A stretch of 64,000 bases of DNA. It comes from Aphelocoma coerulescens (taxonomy: Eukaryota > Chordata > Aves > Passeriformes > Corvidae). This document shows, piece by piece, positions 50,215-62,989 of the stretch. The number at the start of each line of letters is the position of its first letter. Position 1 is the first letter of the stretch. The stretch covers positions 48,668,214 to 48,732,213 of the forward strand of contig NC_091017.1 in NCBI RefSeq assembly GCF_041296385.1. Reading direction: 5' to 3'. Below the pieces are notes generated by a model, which saw only the letters and a list, made by a program, of their open reading frames with translations, made no database searches and was not told the origin of the DNA. Both the position numbers and the translations under genes were made by a program.

Positions 50215-51115
50215 TCTAAAGAAAAAAATTATAGCAATGAATTATATCTTCCTTATACAAATACAGAGATTTGTACATCTCAAACATCAAAAAATGAAAC
50301 CTCAACAGCTATCAAAGCCAAAGGGATTTAATCCGACTGCTTGAAAATCATGTGTTTGCTTTTATTACACTCATCACCTAACAAAAAAAATTGAGAAAAA
50401 ATGTTATTATGAAAAAACATAACCCTATTTTATGAAGATTCAGAAGCTTTCACCTGAATAGCATTCCTGCCCTAACAGTACCTAATACTCCCAATGTTTC
50501 TATGAAATCAAATAACAAAAACAAGCCATGTCTTTTATAAAGGGAAAAGGAGAAGGTAAAAGCCTACGAGGTCTGAAGAACAAAGATTGTCACAAAATAA
50601 TAGGACTATGATACCTAAAGCAATACTGATTCTTTACAAAAGTATGAAGATAATACTTCCAAGGACACTGAAGTGGAGAACTGTGCTTAGCACAAAACAT
50701 TTTAATGAAAGCAAGAAGGACACAGAGAGGTCAACCTGCACATACCCAAAGAGAGCCTGCAGCTTGCCAGAATACCCAAACCTACAGATATCCTGTCTAA
50801 GGAAGATCCATTATCTTCACTCAGGGAAAAGTTTAAGTCTTTAAGGACCAATAAGAATGTATTTGTCTTCATCCAGTGGTTTGTTATTTCCAGAAGGCAA
50901 GGGAGCTGGGGAGGAAGCTGATTGTTTTAATTTGGTCTGAAAGAATTCACTAAGACTTTTCTTCGAAATTTATGCTTCCTTTTGGCTTCAGCTACGATGG
51001 AAATGATATTAGGAAATCCTTGGTGGATAGCCTAGTGTTTGTGGTTTGAGTCTCATCTGGAAGCAGGGATCTGAAAGAAATACAAAACTGAAATATAACA
51101 GACAAAACCTGATTT
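50215..51115. other. Unannotated non-coding DNA
   Basis: AT-rich. No gene or repeat recognised. Confidence 0.6.
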
Positions 51116-51119
51116 CTTC

Positions 51120-51360
51120 TGAGGATGCAGGAAGACCAAGCCAAGATCATCTAGCCCAGCATCCTGTCTCTGTCAGTAGCAGATGCAGATGGGAATGTAA
51201 GAACAGAAGCAGCATACAAAAGTAGTTCTCTAGAACATTTTCCTTTGATTCATATGATTTGTGGCTTCCAGACTTTCTGAGACACAGGCAACAGCCTTCA
51301 CAGATTTTCTTTTCATAAACATTTTTGAACACTTTAATATCCCCAAAATCCTGGGACAAT
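51120..51360 (-). mobile_element. Old CR1-superfamily 3' fragment
   Basis: On the plus strand 'aagatcatctagcccagcat' and 'cctgtctctgtcagtagc' are followed by 'gtaagaacagaagcagcata', 'gacttt ctgagacacaggc', 'cagccttcacagattttc' and 'atttttgaacactttaatat'. The order is that of old CR1-like 3' ends in birds and reptiles, read in reverse. It is much more decayed than the other CR1 copies, and the match is from memory, so the exact family is uncertain. Confidence 0.5.
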
Positions 51361-51364
51361 ATGC

Positions 51365-54300
51365 TTTTACAGCTTTACATTGTACTGTGTGAAGTGTAAC
51401 TTTTTGCTTGCTGTGAACCTGTCACTTGCAGTTACTATTTCATCCCCTCCAGGTCCTGTATAAAAGACAATAAAGCCTGTTCTCTGATCAAATATCTACA
51501 ACACTTGTGCTTTTCTACACTTCTACAATCTTCAGATTTTTGGAAGATGGAAGTTTTGTAGAGTATGTGGTAAAAAACAAGCAGGCAAACTGGAAGGAGG
51601 GAGGCAGAAGAACACAACTGCTGATTTTATCTGAATGTTTCATCCACAGATCTACATTAGCTTGCAGTTATTCATCCTGAAAAAGAAGCTGCATTCATTT
51701 CTCACATCACACATTGTTAATCTTCTGTAACTCTGTACAAACTCTAAACTATATTTGCATAATCAAATTTTCTACTACAGCTGTCTTTCTTGCACTCTCT
51801 TCTGGCAGCAACTCTTTGAGGGGAGAGAAAACAAACAGAATCAGGAAAAAAAAAAAAAGGTGGGGGGATTGTAGGAAGAAAGGTATTCTTTTTGTAGCTG
51901 ATCAAATGGAAAAGTCCTGCTAAAGGGTTAATCACATCATCATTCGTTGCCAGAAGAGCAGTCTGTTTACCTAAAAGGATGGTTGCAAGCACACATCTTG
52001 TAAGAAAGTATTATAAATGCAAGTTAACTGTGACTAAGGTCCAATTAGCACTTGTCAAACTTTGGAATAGTTCTTAAACTGTTAATTTGTTAATCAGTTG
52101 ATGTACTTTATTTATGTGGATAAGTGCATTAGAGAAGATTAATGTTAAGATTAGGTCTTTTTTCCTTTTTCCTGTTAGTTCCTTGTTCAGCCCACTGTAC
52201 CTGTACAAGAGAGACAATGGCAGAAAAATAAAAAACACTTATCAGGGAAAATGGGAAGTTGAGACTTCTTCTTGTATTGCTGGCTGTGAGAAATCATCGA
52301 ACTATGGCTGCTGACTGCTGATGGACTGAGATACCTGACTGGCATTTCCATCTAGACTGCAAGATTTTTGGAGCAGATGGGTTTTTTTTCATAAATATAA
52401 ATAACCAGAGGACACAATGGAATCCAAACAACTACATGTTGCTGGGTATAACCAGCAAATATTGGATTACATAAATTAGGAGACACATTTCAGTCTTAAA
52501 ATTTTCTGAATGTACAGCTCCAGGGAGATGGCTAGAGGGCCCACAATTATTTAAAGTTTTAATCTCCATTTTGCACTGCACATAAACAGTTAACAGGAAT
52601 TTTCAATGGATGTGCCACAGGTTATTGAAGACAGCAATAAATTATTTTCACAAAAGCCAGTCTTCAGGAAATGTAGTGCTTAAACGCTAAGACCCAGATT
52701 AGCTTAAAACCTGATCAGATGTTACTTTGTTAAGCCCAGACCATTTTGCTGAAAGGTTTCGGGCTCAGCATCATTCTGAGTCATCTTCCAGGGGACTCAA
52801 AATGAAGTGACAAAAGTCCACCAGAGACGGACTAAATGTTAGTGCTTCACAACTTCAAAAGCCAAGGGTGATAGCCCAGCTGGACTGCCATGTGGACAAG
52901 GAAGATGGAATCTTGGTGTCCATGCTTACACGTGCTCAGAGCCACCTTTCTGGGTGTCTGCTGCAAAATTTGAAAAGTGATGCAGTAATCTGGCCCTTAG
53001 TGGACGCATTTGGTAGCTGCAGGGTCTAGCACAAGTTTTCTCCTTATTTATTATTCAGAGGAAATTTGGATTTTATGTGTAGGTGTACATATATGCATAT
53101 CTCCCCCTCAAATTTGGATAAAATAAAAATATTGAGAAAAAAAAACCTATTTGGAAGGCAGAAATACTGATTCTTAAAACCTTTACTAGCATTGTTATTA
53201 TTATCATGCTATAAAATAAATTTGAACAAGCTAAAAAACAGTCAAAATCCCTCTTCTTTTTCCATCTTCCTTCTTCCCTCCTTTTATCTGTCCAGGTTTC
53301 TGCACTCAAGCAGATATCCTGTTAGGTTTAGATATTTCCTCACTTATGCAAGAAAAAACAAGTGTCAAACCCCCACTATTAACCAGGCAAGAGAAGTGAC
53401 AAGAAAGAGATTGTCCATAATGTACCATCTGAACATGAGGAAAATGTTTTCCTTGAAAGTTGTCAGCATGTTGTATACAGAAGCATAGCTGTCTCTTTTC
53501 AAAGCTTAGTGGTTTGTCACCATCACCATTATTATTCCAAAAGATAGTGAGCATCACAAAAGCTAGTAAGAAAAAGAAGCAATCCATTCCTTCCTCTTCT
53601 TCCCTGTGAGAATCAAACTGTTTCTGTAAGATAGCTCAAAGATTCTGTTGTTGGGAAAAAATTACAATTGATATGGATTTTTTTTAAAAACAGAATTAGA
53701 CAGTCTTGTATCTTAACTTCTCCCTATGGGTTTCAGTTGGCATGAAATATGAGATTCTCTCATCATCCTTGATTCTAACTTTCCCTTCATGAGAAAGAAC
53801 AAATTATCTCAGTCACAGCAGCAAAGCCAATGCTGACATGTATAGTAAATTGTTGTGAGGAAGTAAGGTGTATTGCTGTGGCCATGCACCTGGAGTGAGC
53901 AATATGAATATGAAGTATTTCTCTAGGGAAATCATAAAGGTTTGTCTGAACCTATTTCAGGAAAATAAAAGTGAATCCCTGGTTACAGATTCTTCTGTAG
54001 CTGAACAGCCAGCTACTTACAATAGTAGCTTCAGAAAGCAATTTAACAACAGCCAGGCTGGCTCCGATGCTGCCTTTTCAAAGAGCAATATAAATCAGTT
54101 TCAGCTGGCTGAGCATCTTTCCCACCAGGGCTGCAGTACCTCGGATTCACACTCCTGTACAACATCATCCAGTAATTAAAAGAACATCAGTAAGCTCTGG
54201 CTTTTCCAAGGTCTGAAAGGCATACAATGTATACAAGTGTTTTCTCTTTATGCCAGAATCCAGTTTCGAATTCCCTGAAGTCAGAAGCAACAACAATCCC

Positions 54301-57300
54301 TAGAAAGTCTTCTGACAAAGTCAGTAGACGTTCCCATCATTCATCTCAACTCCATCAGGATTCCATATTTTGTGCTTACCATTTAAAGCACTACCACCTT
54401 GCATTGGACAGCCAGAATGCAAGACTGTCAGGCCTCACTTGAAAACTGCTCTGAAGTCAGCTATAACGTGTCACAGAACAAAGAGGGAAGCTTCTGCTAG
54501 CAGGAAACCAGACCCAAAGCATTTGTCTCACGAATTGAAACCATGAGTTCATATTCTCCAGCATCTGCCAAAACCAAATTTTGGACTTTGTAATTATCAC
54601 ATTTGGGTTTAGTTCCACGTTGATCACTACTGAAGCAAAGTTGTCTCAAAGTCAGCTTCATGGAAAAAGTTCTGTGCATACTTATGCAAAGATAAATCCT
54701 ATGCCGTAGGTAGCAAATGCCAAAAGTACGTCGACTACTCAGAGGGAAGAAGAAAAAAGGGAGAGAGGCAGGGAAGGAAGGAAGAAGTCTTACAGAGTGA
54801 AAAGAAACTAAGATACTCTAAGCAAATGGATGAACGGAGTCAAGTGAGGTAAAGAAATTGGTTGGTAGGAACAAAGACATGCAAGAGATAAAGTAGTTAC
54901 TGGGGTACAAGGAAATTTTAGGCCTTGGAGGGAACAGGAAGGGACAAAAATGAGTGAGAGCTAGTACAAAAAAGAGGCAGAAATGTTGCATTTCATTTTA
55001 ATCAAAAAACCAAGAGCTTCTCATTGGAGCTTACAGGACATGAATGTCTGATTGCAGTAATATTCCTATTGATATGTACTCCTGATTATTCAGAGGTAGA
55101 GAGTACCCTTCTACTTCTTTCCTGTCTTCTGCAAATAATCAGTCTAAATAAATGATTTTTGTAAATGGAGAAAATAAAATTTTAATAAAATCTGTGTTTA
55201 TCATCATGGAATAAAGCAGTCACTTTCATACTTACAGCTCTAAAAAGACCAAAACTGTGTTTATCATCAGCAAGTCAAGTACAAATACAATTTGGATAAG
55301 TTTTTTAAAGGCCTTGTATTTAGAAAACTACTTTAAAAATTAATCTACGCTTAGTTAGGCAATCATTATTAATTATGGAAAAATACTGCACTGATGTATG
55401 GCATGATTTGAAGAACAAGAAAGATGATTAGGGAACTTTTTTGCAGCCAGAATAGTCAAGATTTTGGAAAAACAACAAATAAAGAATTCCAATAAGCTAA
55501 ACAACCACTTTTCAAGGATGAAAAGTGCCTCTTTTCATAATTGAAAGAAATACCTACAATCTAGCAAGATTTCAATGATAAAAGGCAGTTCCTTATATAT
55601 ACAAGAAACAATCCTCAGTCAAAGGTAACCACTAGACACCTGCATGAAGTAGAACTGGAGGTCATTGAAGGCTAGAAAAACAGGACTAATACTTCTCAAC
55701 AAATTTAAGAGAACAGTCAACTAGCAACTTCACTTTTGTGTGACTGACAAATAAAAAGAGAAGACCCAGAGAAGTCATGTTTCAAAGACACTCAACTAGC
55801 ATCAGCATAAAAATGAAAGATGACAACATGATGATGAAAATTTTTCCTGTGGCATAATAATTGGCAAATTTGCACAGCAGAGGAAAATAGTACAGCTCAC
55901 CCTATCACAGGAAGATTCCTGGGAAATGAAAAATACATGCAAGTGTTACTCTCCAAGAGACCCCAAACATATATATAAGACAGTGGCCTACATGAGCGTT
56001 AACTTGGTGCATCATGAACTGGGGGTCATGAAAGGTTTCACATGACTGTAGAGAAAAATTCTCAATTTATCCACAAAATAAGTTCAGGAGAAAAGCTGCA
56101 CAAACAGTTCTGCCCAGCAGACTGAGATGGAAAATCACTTCAAAATAACTGCCCAGTGAAAGTAAAGTGAGAGTGTAATAGTACTCGATATCCCCTGCCT
56201 TGGGTCTGGGCAATCTGCTTTGTATCCAGCTGGAGGGTCTATCTGCACAGTAGCACATACCATACAATGGCTGTTCCCCAAAGCTGTGGCACATGCCACA
56301 GGTGGAGCGTGTACTGGAGGATTAGGTTCAATAAGGCACTTGGCAGCCTGCAGAAAAGGTGCCAAAACCCCAAATCAGGAGCTTCTTGATTAATGAGCAT
56401 TGTGGAATACGACCCAGAAATTCCACCTAGTGCTGTTAGACTACAGTTCAAAACACTAACAAATAAGGCAGAGGTGGGGGGAGTCCAAACTGCCACATCA
56501 TCTGAAACCTAGTTAGCAGTCGTCACAAATTTTGTATACAGAGGTCTGAATTCTAGGGGCCATGATATCTAGATGTATTTTAGCAAGAAGTGTCACAAGT
56601 ACTCCGCCTGTCCTTTGGTTTTGCTGGTTTTGTCCCTTATATGAAAAGATCACTTCCATCCCACTCAGCTTCCAGCTGAAGCAACACAGTCGCCCGTTCA
56701 GTTCTAGATGCTTGTCTGATTTACAAAATTTTGCATAACCTGATGTTCTCCAAATATATAAAATGTCTGCTTTATTAATTAATACCAGAATGCTAGCAGG
56801 TAAAAACTTTTAGCAGTTCTGTAGAAACTATTCAGTGAGCCTCTTTCAGACCTTTGAACAATTCCAGCCCTAATTTCTTTTCCCTTCTGAAGAGACAACC
56901 ATTTCTTTTTGTAGATTAATGGTGTCCAGGATTATGCCTGGTAGACCGTTATGCCTGATAGACAACATGTGACAAGGAGGTGAACCTGCCAAAGGAAAAT
57001 GACAACCCTCATGACAGACTGTTGTCACAGATAAAACAGGTAAGCACAGATTGATAGGAGAAGCCAACCAACCTGAGTTTTATGAGTCACAGCTTGTCAC
57101 TGACCTAACCAGTGCAAAACAGAGTTCATTTGTCAGCATCCCTGCAAAAGCAGATTCTCCAGTAAGCAATTTCATAGCAATAATCCAGCTTTAGCAAAAA
57201 ACCAGGCAAGTTAAGGGGAGAAACTGTGAAAGAAATGTGACTTCTCATTCAATTATTAAATTGTTTGATATCATTTAACCACTCATTCTGTATGCACTGA

Positions 57301-58280
57301 AATGGAAACATTTATTTTAAGTGCTATTTTCTACCCTTTCTCTTTTTAAATCACATCAACAGACTTTTTTGTTCATCTCCAGGGACAGCAATCTGCTGCT
57401 GCTTTTCCGTTAAAAAGTTTGCAATATGGAGAAGCATCAGGAACAATTAGCAAAAAACGCTGAAGAAAGTCTACATAGACTCTCCAAGGAAATATTTGGA
57501 AGCACAAGAAAAAAAAGCAGCCAAAAACCCCTCTGTCATTTTATGTACTTCAGGAAGTATGCAATAATTTATGGGAAAACTGTGCCTATTGAAAAGTCTG
57601 TCAAGAGAACTTCAAAGTAAGTGGGCTTTTTTTCCCACTCAGTATTTCCATTATCTGCATAAACTTTTGCCACCTTGCAGCAAAATCTCCTGTGATGGGC
57701 TACATCTGTTGCTGCATGCTGCCCTCCTCCCTCCTCTTCCCCCTGCCTACTCAGGAATCACAAGCCAATATTCACTGCTCTATCTCCAGCCTTCTGCTCA
57801 CCTGATAGCTCTTAGCAGAACGGTCCCACAAAAACAAGACAAGGTATAGCTCTTGTACACAAGAACACCAGGCAGTAGGCAGAGTATGACAATATGCACC
57901 CTCTGCTAAAGCAACTGGACTTACATTAAAACAGCCTGTTCAGCAGAATGTATTTCGAAGGAGAAGACATTCTTTTTACCAGTTTGTAGCAAAGCCAGTT
58001 CCTACAGGTCTTCCTGTTCTGTAACTTTCATTTGACACTGAAGGGGACTAGATACATTTATATTTAAACAGCCAAATAATATCCCGATTTGCAAAGTATG
58101 TTTAATAAATATTCATGTTTTAATTAGGACAGGTCACAAAGTAGCTAAAAATAGTTAATGAAACAGCTGAATTTCCTAGGACTTGAATACATTTTCTGCC
58201 AGAGTTAATCACTTTCACTAATCTCAAGAGCTTCCTTACTCCACCTCCAAATATTACAATTTCTGAGTAAGGTAATACTC
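51365..58280. other. Non-coding DNA with weak exon-like segments
   Basis: No gene can be confirmed. An A13 run lies at 51846-51858. GC-richer sequence at about 52700-53040 was not recognised. Exon-like segments at 53961-54179 and 57383-57463, and a cluster of AATAAA signals at 55147-55215, are described as findings. A near-exact 15-bp repeat with period 17 ('ttatgcctg.tagac') lies at 56932-56963. Confidence 0.45.
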
Positions 58281-58287
58281 ATTAGGA

Positions 58288-58344
58288 AATAAAAGTATTA
58301 GAATATGGCCATTTGTATTAGAATAAAAGTATTAGAATATGGCC
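58288..58344. repeat. Short tandem duplication, period 34
   Basis: A 23-base string beginning aataaaagtattag and ending tatggcc occurs identically at 58288-58310 and 58322-58344. The 11 bases between complete the first unit. It reads as a recent local duplication. Confidence 0.9.
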
Positions 58345-59636
58345 GCAAAAGCAACATTAAAGCATCGAATTTTCTGGTTCATGTGTGTAGGAATTCTATA
58401 CACTCAGATCTGTTTTCTTATGATGTTTCCTTTGATTGGAAATTTTTGAAGACTTTTGAAGCCTCAGGATAACAGACCTGCTAAGTAAATTGCTAAGCAG
58501 TACACATAAAGCAATTAAGATCTAACTGGCTCTGACAAAGCCCTAAGAGGAACAGCCTAGATCTGCTGGATTACCTCTTCCCCTTTAGAAGGCCTACTGT
58601 CTATTCCTTTTTGAAAAAATCACAGATGTCTTAAAATTGAATGGCCCACAACAAGCATGTCTCATCTGAACTGTATATATTTGTATATTAACCAGGGAAG
58701 ACTTCTGGAGGCAACCAGAAGGAAACTCTGAGAATGCCACCAGCTAAAATTTTGAAACCTTTTTTCCTATGGTATTGAGAAATTTCTACAAACACAACCA
58801 GTTCACATTCAGTCTTAGGGTAAACCTGCCAATTAAATTGATTAATAGCTGCAGGATTCAAAAATCACTAACTACAGTGTAGTTGCCCCACAACTCCAGT
58901 GTAATCCGCCAGCTACTTCATAAAGTGTATCAGTTATCAAGGTGTAAAGCTTAATTAAGATATATTAGCAAGAAAATCTATTTCCAAGAACCAAAGAACG
59001 GAATTAGCTCAAAATTTGTGTGAAAAATCATTTTAATGGCTTATTAAAAGAAAGAGATCAGTCTTCTGTGCAGTCACCAGGTAATCTGTAAACTACACCT
59101 AGAGGCCTGGTCAACTGTAGATCATTTCAGATATAGCACCCATTAAAACATACATATTCAGTGTGCTAAGATTCAAAAGCACAGAAACACAAATTCATGC
59201 ACAAATACTTTATCTACACAACCTTTAACTATTCACTGGTGTGTCCTCTCCTGTTAGGAGCAAAACTACGCATCAGTTATGAAGGGACCTATAGCCAGAA
59301 TTATAAGGAAAGGATAGAGGGCCTAAATGGTTATAATTTCCTCTGCTTTCCTCTCATAGGGCAATACTACAGCCATGAGGTCCTCTTGTCCAGCTATACC
59401 ACAGCTACACTCAGCCCTAAGCTGCTAGAATCATGACTAAGAGAAACAAAACTTTCAGCTCAGATAGTAGAAAGGTGTTCCTTCAAACACAAAGATGTCC
59501 AGTCTTGCTGCAGATGCTTAGCACACAGGCAAAATGATCCTCACATATTTTGGATTCACAGTTCACAGTTTACAATGCTGTTCCTCCTCCCCCCAGAAAC
59601 ACGCATATATGCACAGGGTTTATATTCTATTTTTAA

Positions 59637-59689
59637 TGTTGTTGTAATTGTTGTTATCATTGTTGCTGTTATTGTTGTTGTTATTGTTT
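59637..59689. repeat. Imperfect (TTG/TTA)n trinucleotide repeat
   Basis: About 17 triplets alternating TTG, TTA and close variants. It explains the valine/isoleucine-rich stretch of an ORF crossing it. Confidence 0.85.
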
Positions 59690-61898
59690 GGGAGGGTTTG
59701 TATGGGTTTTTATTTTCAGTTCATTCTCCAGTGATTGAAACTGCAGAAGAGAAGTTATGGCCCCCAATCAAATTTTTTGTCTCATTCTTATGACCTCTCT
59801 AAACACTTAAAGGGTGTATGACAATACTGCTGTCAAAGTTTAGGAAGTTCCTATCACATAAGAGATTACCCCATATTACAGTAATAAGACTATGCTGAAC
59901 TGTTTTTCCTTCTCTTTTTATATCCATAAGAAGTACTGTATTTTGAATTTTCAATATTAGAAAACACTACCCCAGCTACAAAGCATATGGTTGTGAAGAT
60001 ATCAGTATCTAGCCAGGATACAAAAGTAATTTCAAAATTGTAATTAAGCCTTTGAAGAGTATACAATTCATGTGAAAAAGTACTTTGAACAAATGCGGAG
60101 CTCTTTGTCTGAATTAATATAATGCTATTGAAAGTCTCAAATTTTTAAGCTTTGCTACCTATGTGAACACCACTATTTTTCTAAATATTTTGTGTTATCA
60201 GAACCATCTTTACCAATTACTAGGAGCTGGCTTATGGCTACCTCAGTCTACCTGAGGAGTAGGGGAAAATACACCTAATTAGTTGACTGACATTAGGATA
60301 TAATCAGCAGGTGACATATGCCACATGGGAGATAGGAAGGACGTCTTAATATTGAATACTGTCCAAGTAAGGGGGATTCTTTAAAATGGGAATTACATGG
60401 CTTATTCCACTATCCTTAGGTTCTTCCCACATACAACCATAATCTTGTTGCAGTCAAAGAGCAGACTCCAAAGCTGGGAAGGTAAAATAAAGTCTACAAA
60501 CAGCAGTTTGTAGACACAAATACAAGATGAGCTAAAATTAGTGTTCTACAAATGTCAGGGTCAGGCCCTGACCGAGCCTTTTCAAACTTGACAAGTTTGT
60601 GACTTAGTCCTGCTGGTGAACCATTACTTAAAGGTGTAATATTAATGTAGTCACTGGGACAATTCATAGAGTTACTGCCCATCACTATGAACTAAAAGTC
60701 CTGTGGTGAACTAAGGATATCAACAAAGCAGCAATATCCTGCTCTAGAAACACAGTGACCATATGAAAACTCTTATCAAAGCAGATTCTGCAGTATGTAT
60801 TATTTCTTCTCTCCTATAATCCACGCCATTCGAAAAGCAGAGTAAGTTTGCCTTTCAAAGGTCCAACTTTCAGGGTTGTATTTTAACAACAGATTTTGAG
60901 TTATCCAGAAGTTACTTCGCTACTATTTGGCAACTCATGTTAGGATAATACAAGGTATTTTAAACAGGAAAGGTTTCATCTATTCTTCATTCTGTCAGAA
61001 TTGGATAGAAATTCAGAATAATCTAGAACCGCATTATCCCTGGTTCATAAGAAGTACTGGACTTGGATAAAAACACAACAGTTATTCCCTTTTTAAGAGA
61101 TCACCTGTGAATAGACATAAAAATGTCACATATAGGTTTGCATTCTGGATTTATAGCAATGCAAATTAAAGCACCACTGCCTCTAGTATAACAACAAATA
61201 TATCAATAAAGGGGTCCAAAACAATAATCATCAATATAGGTAAGGACTTTCATTAAAATTGGAATGACCCATAATTTTCCCTCTGGACTATAACCACCTA
61301 ATTAGTTCATAAGTGCTGCTCATAACTGGGCTGTCAGGTGTTACCATGTTAAAAACAGCATTCCCACTTTAACTACTATGGTAACAAACTAATATATTTC
61401 AGAAATCAGTATAAAGGCATTAGTACATGTATTCTGATCAGTGTCAATGCAGTCTTAGACAAAATTTCAAATAATTTCCAGCTCCTCTTTAATAAACTAT
61501 GCGGTATCTGTGTTTATTCCTCACTGGCATTTCTTTACACCCTTATGTAGTGGCCCACCTTCAAGCACACCTAATCATAGGGTTGTAATGCTGCTCCTCA
61601 GAATGTTTTCTGAAGCTGCAGCTCCACGCCACCTGCTTGTTAATAGTGCCTACTCTTTGTATACCTTTTACAGCTACATTCATTCGGGACATGGATGTCT
61701 CTAAATGAAAACATTGTTTCAAGGTAAGGTGCTGGCATTGAGTTCTGTGACTGAATTTCTTCCCACTTGTCCAGTTTCCCATATAATTAAGCCTCCCAGT
61801 TCTGGGTTTGAAAATTAACAGTTCTTTTCAGTTACATTTAATACAACTGGAGAAAAGAAGGTACTGATGAGGCAAGTTTCATGGCTTTTCAATAAGGT

Positions 61899-61916
61899 AT
61901 CCTGTGGCCACAGGAT
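61899..61916. repeat. Perfect 18-bp palindrome
   Basis: The sequence atcctgtggccacaggat is its own reverse complement with no central spacer. No known element or binding-site family was recognised. Confidence 0.9.
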
Positions 61917-62391
61917 GAGCAAAAGTGGATCGGAAATGGTTTAAGATAACTCTGAGGAGCAAACCAGCCCTAACTGATCCAAGGTCAGGACAGCATAACT
62001 GTAGCTTGAAAGCCACCTTCCACCTCTCCAAATATGTTCCTATCTGCACTGAGCAACACTTGGCTTGTCAAGCTGAGCTGAACAGAATAAACCCTATGAT
62101 TATAATTTCCACATCAGGCAATGCCACAACAAGACCTGAGGCAACCCTATCAAGCATCATCAAAAACAAATTTCAGTTTATATTCAGAACTAGATTTACA
62201 CAATGAGGATTTTAGCAGAGAAATCATTAGACTACTGCACAACATTCAAGAAAAGAAATAATAGATATGAATAGTAGTTCAAATGACTTACAAATAAAAC
62301 TTAGATACAATAGTAATATCTCACAAAACCAGAGTTGTATGGGTAGACACTGCATTCCTACCCTCCCACTGTTCTTGTCAGTAGGGCCTAC

Positions 62392-62980
62392 TGTGCTGCT
62401 TTGAACTGTGATTAAGTTAGTTTTTTTCATAGTAATTTGTAGATGGCTATGTCTTGGATTTGTACTGAAAACAGTCTTGACAACACAGGGTTATTTTTGT
62501 TATTGCTGAGTAGGGTTTACATCAAGCCAAGGCTTTTTCTGCTCCTCATCCCACCCCTCCAGCGAGGAGGCTGTGGGTGCTCAAGTAGTTGTGAGGGGAT
62601 GCAGCTGGGACAGGTGATCCCAACTGGCCAAAGGGATATTCCACACCATATGGCATCATGCTCAGCATATAAAACTTGGGGAAGTATGAGAAAGGGGAGA
62701 CATTTGGAGTGATGGTGTTTGTCTTCCAAGGTAACCACTATGCGTGATGGGGCCCTGCTCTACTGGAGATGGCTGAACGCGTGCCTGCCCATGGGAAGCA
62801 GTGAATTCATTCCTTGTTCTGCTTTGTTTGAGCACATGGCTTTTGCTTTCCCTATTAAATTGCCTTTAGCTCAACCACTACTTTTCTTACTTTTATCCTT
62901 CTGGTCCTCTCCCCCATCCCACTGGGAGGGAGAGAGTGGCAGTGTGGTGCTTAGTTGCTGGCTGGGGTTAAACCACACCA
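62392..62980 (+). mobile_element. Solo LTR, avian ERVL-like family A, 589 bp
   Basis: The LTR begins 'tgtgctgctttgaactgtga' and ends 'ggttaaaccacacca', with perfect 5-bp duplications CCTAC at 62387-62391 and 62981-62985. A TATA box TATAAAA is at 62668-62674 and an ATTAAA polyadenylation signal at 62854-62859. Both sit where an LTR should carry them. It is the same family and orientation as 49628-50205. The 5' 40 bases are more diverged but still align. No viral genes adjoin it. ORFs inside (89, 73 and 106 codons) are not genes. Confidence 0.9.
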
Positions 62981-62989
62981 CCTACAGAA

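Larger units (their letters stand above)
58350..62385. other. Unannotated non-coding DNA
   Basis: No supported gene. It contains an imperfect TTG/TTA trinucleotide tract at 59637-59689 and a perfect 18-bp palindrome at 61899-61916. All ORFs are below 95 codons with no recognised domains. Confidence 0.55.

Noticed and set aside
49628..62980. A single provirus bounded by the two family-A LTRs
   Set aside because: Each LTR has its own perfect 5-bp duplication, and the intervening 12 kb contains a CR1-like remnant and no recognisable viral genes.
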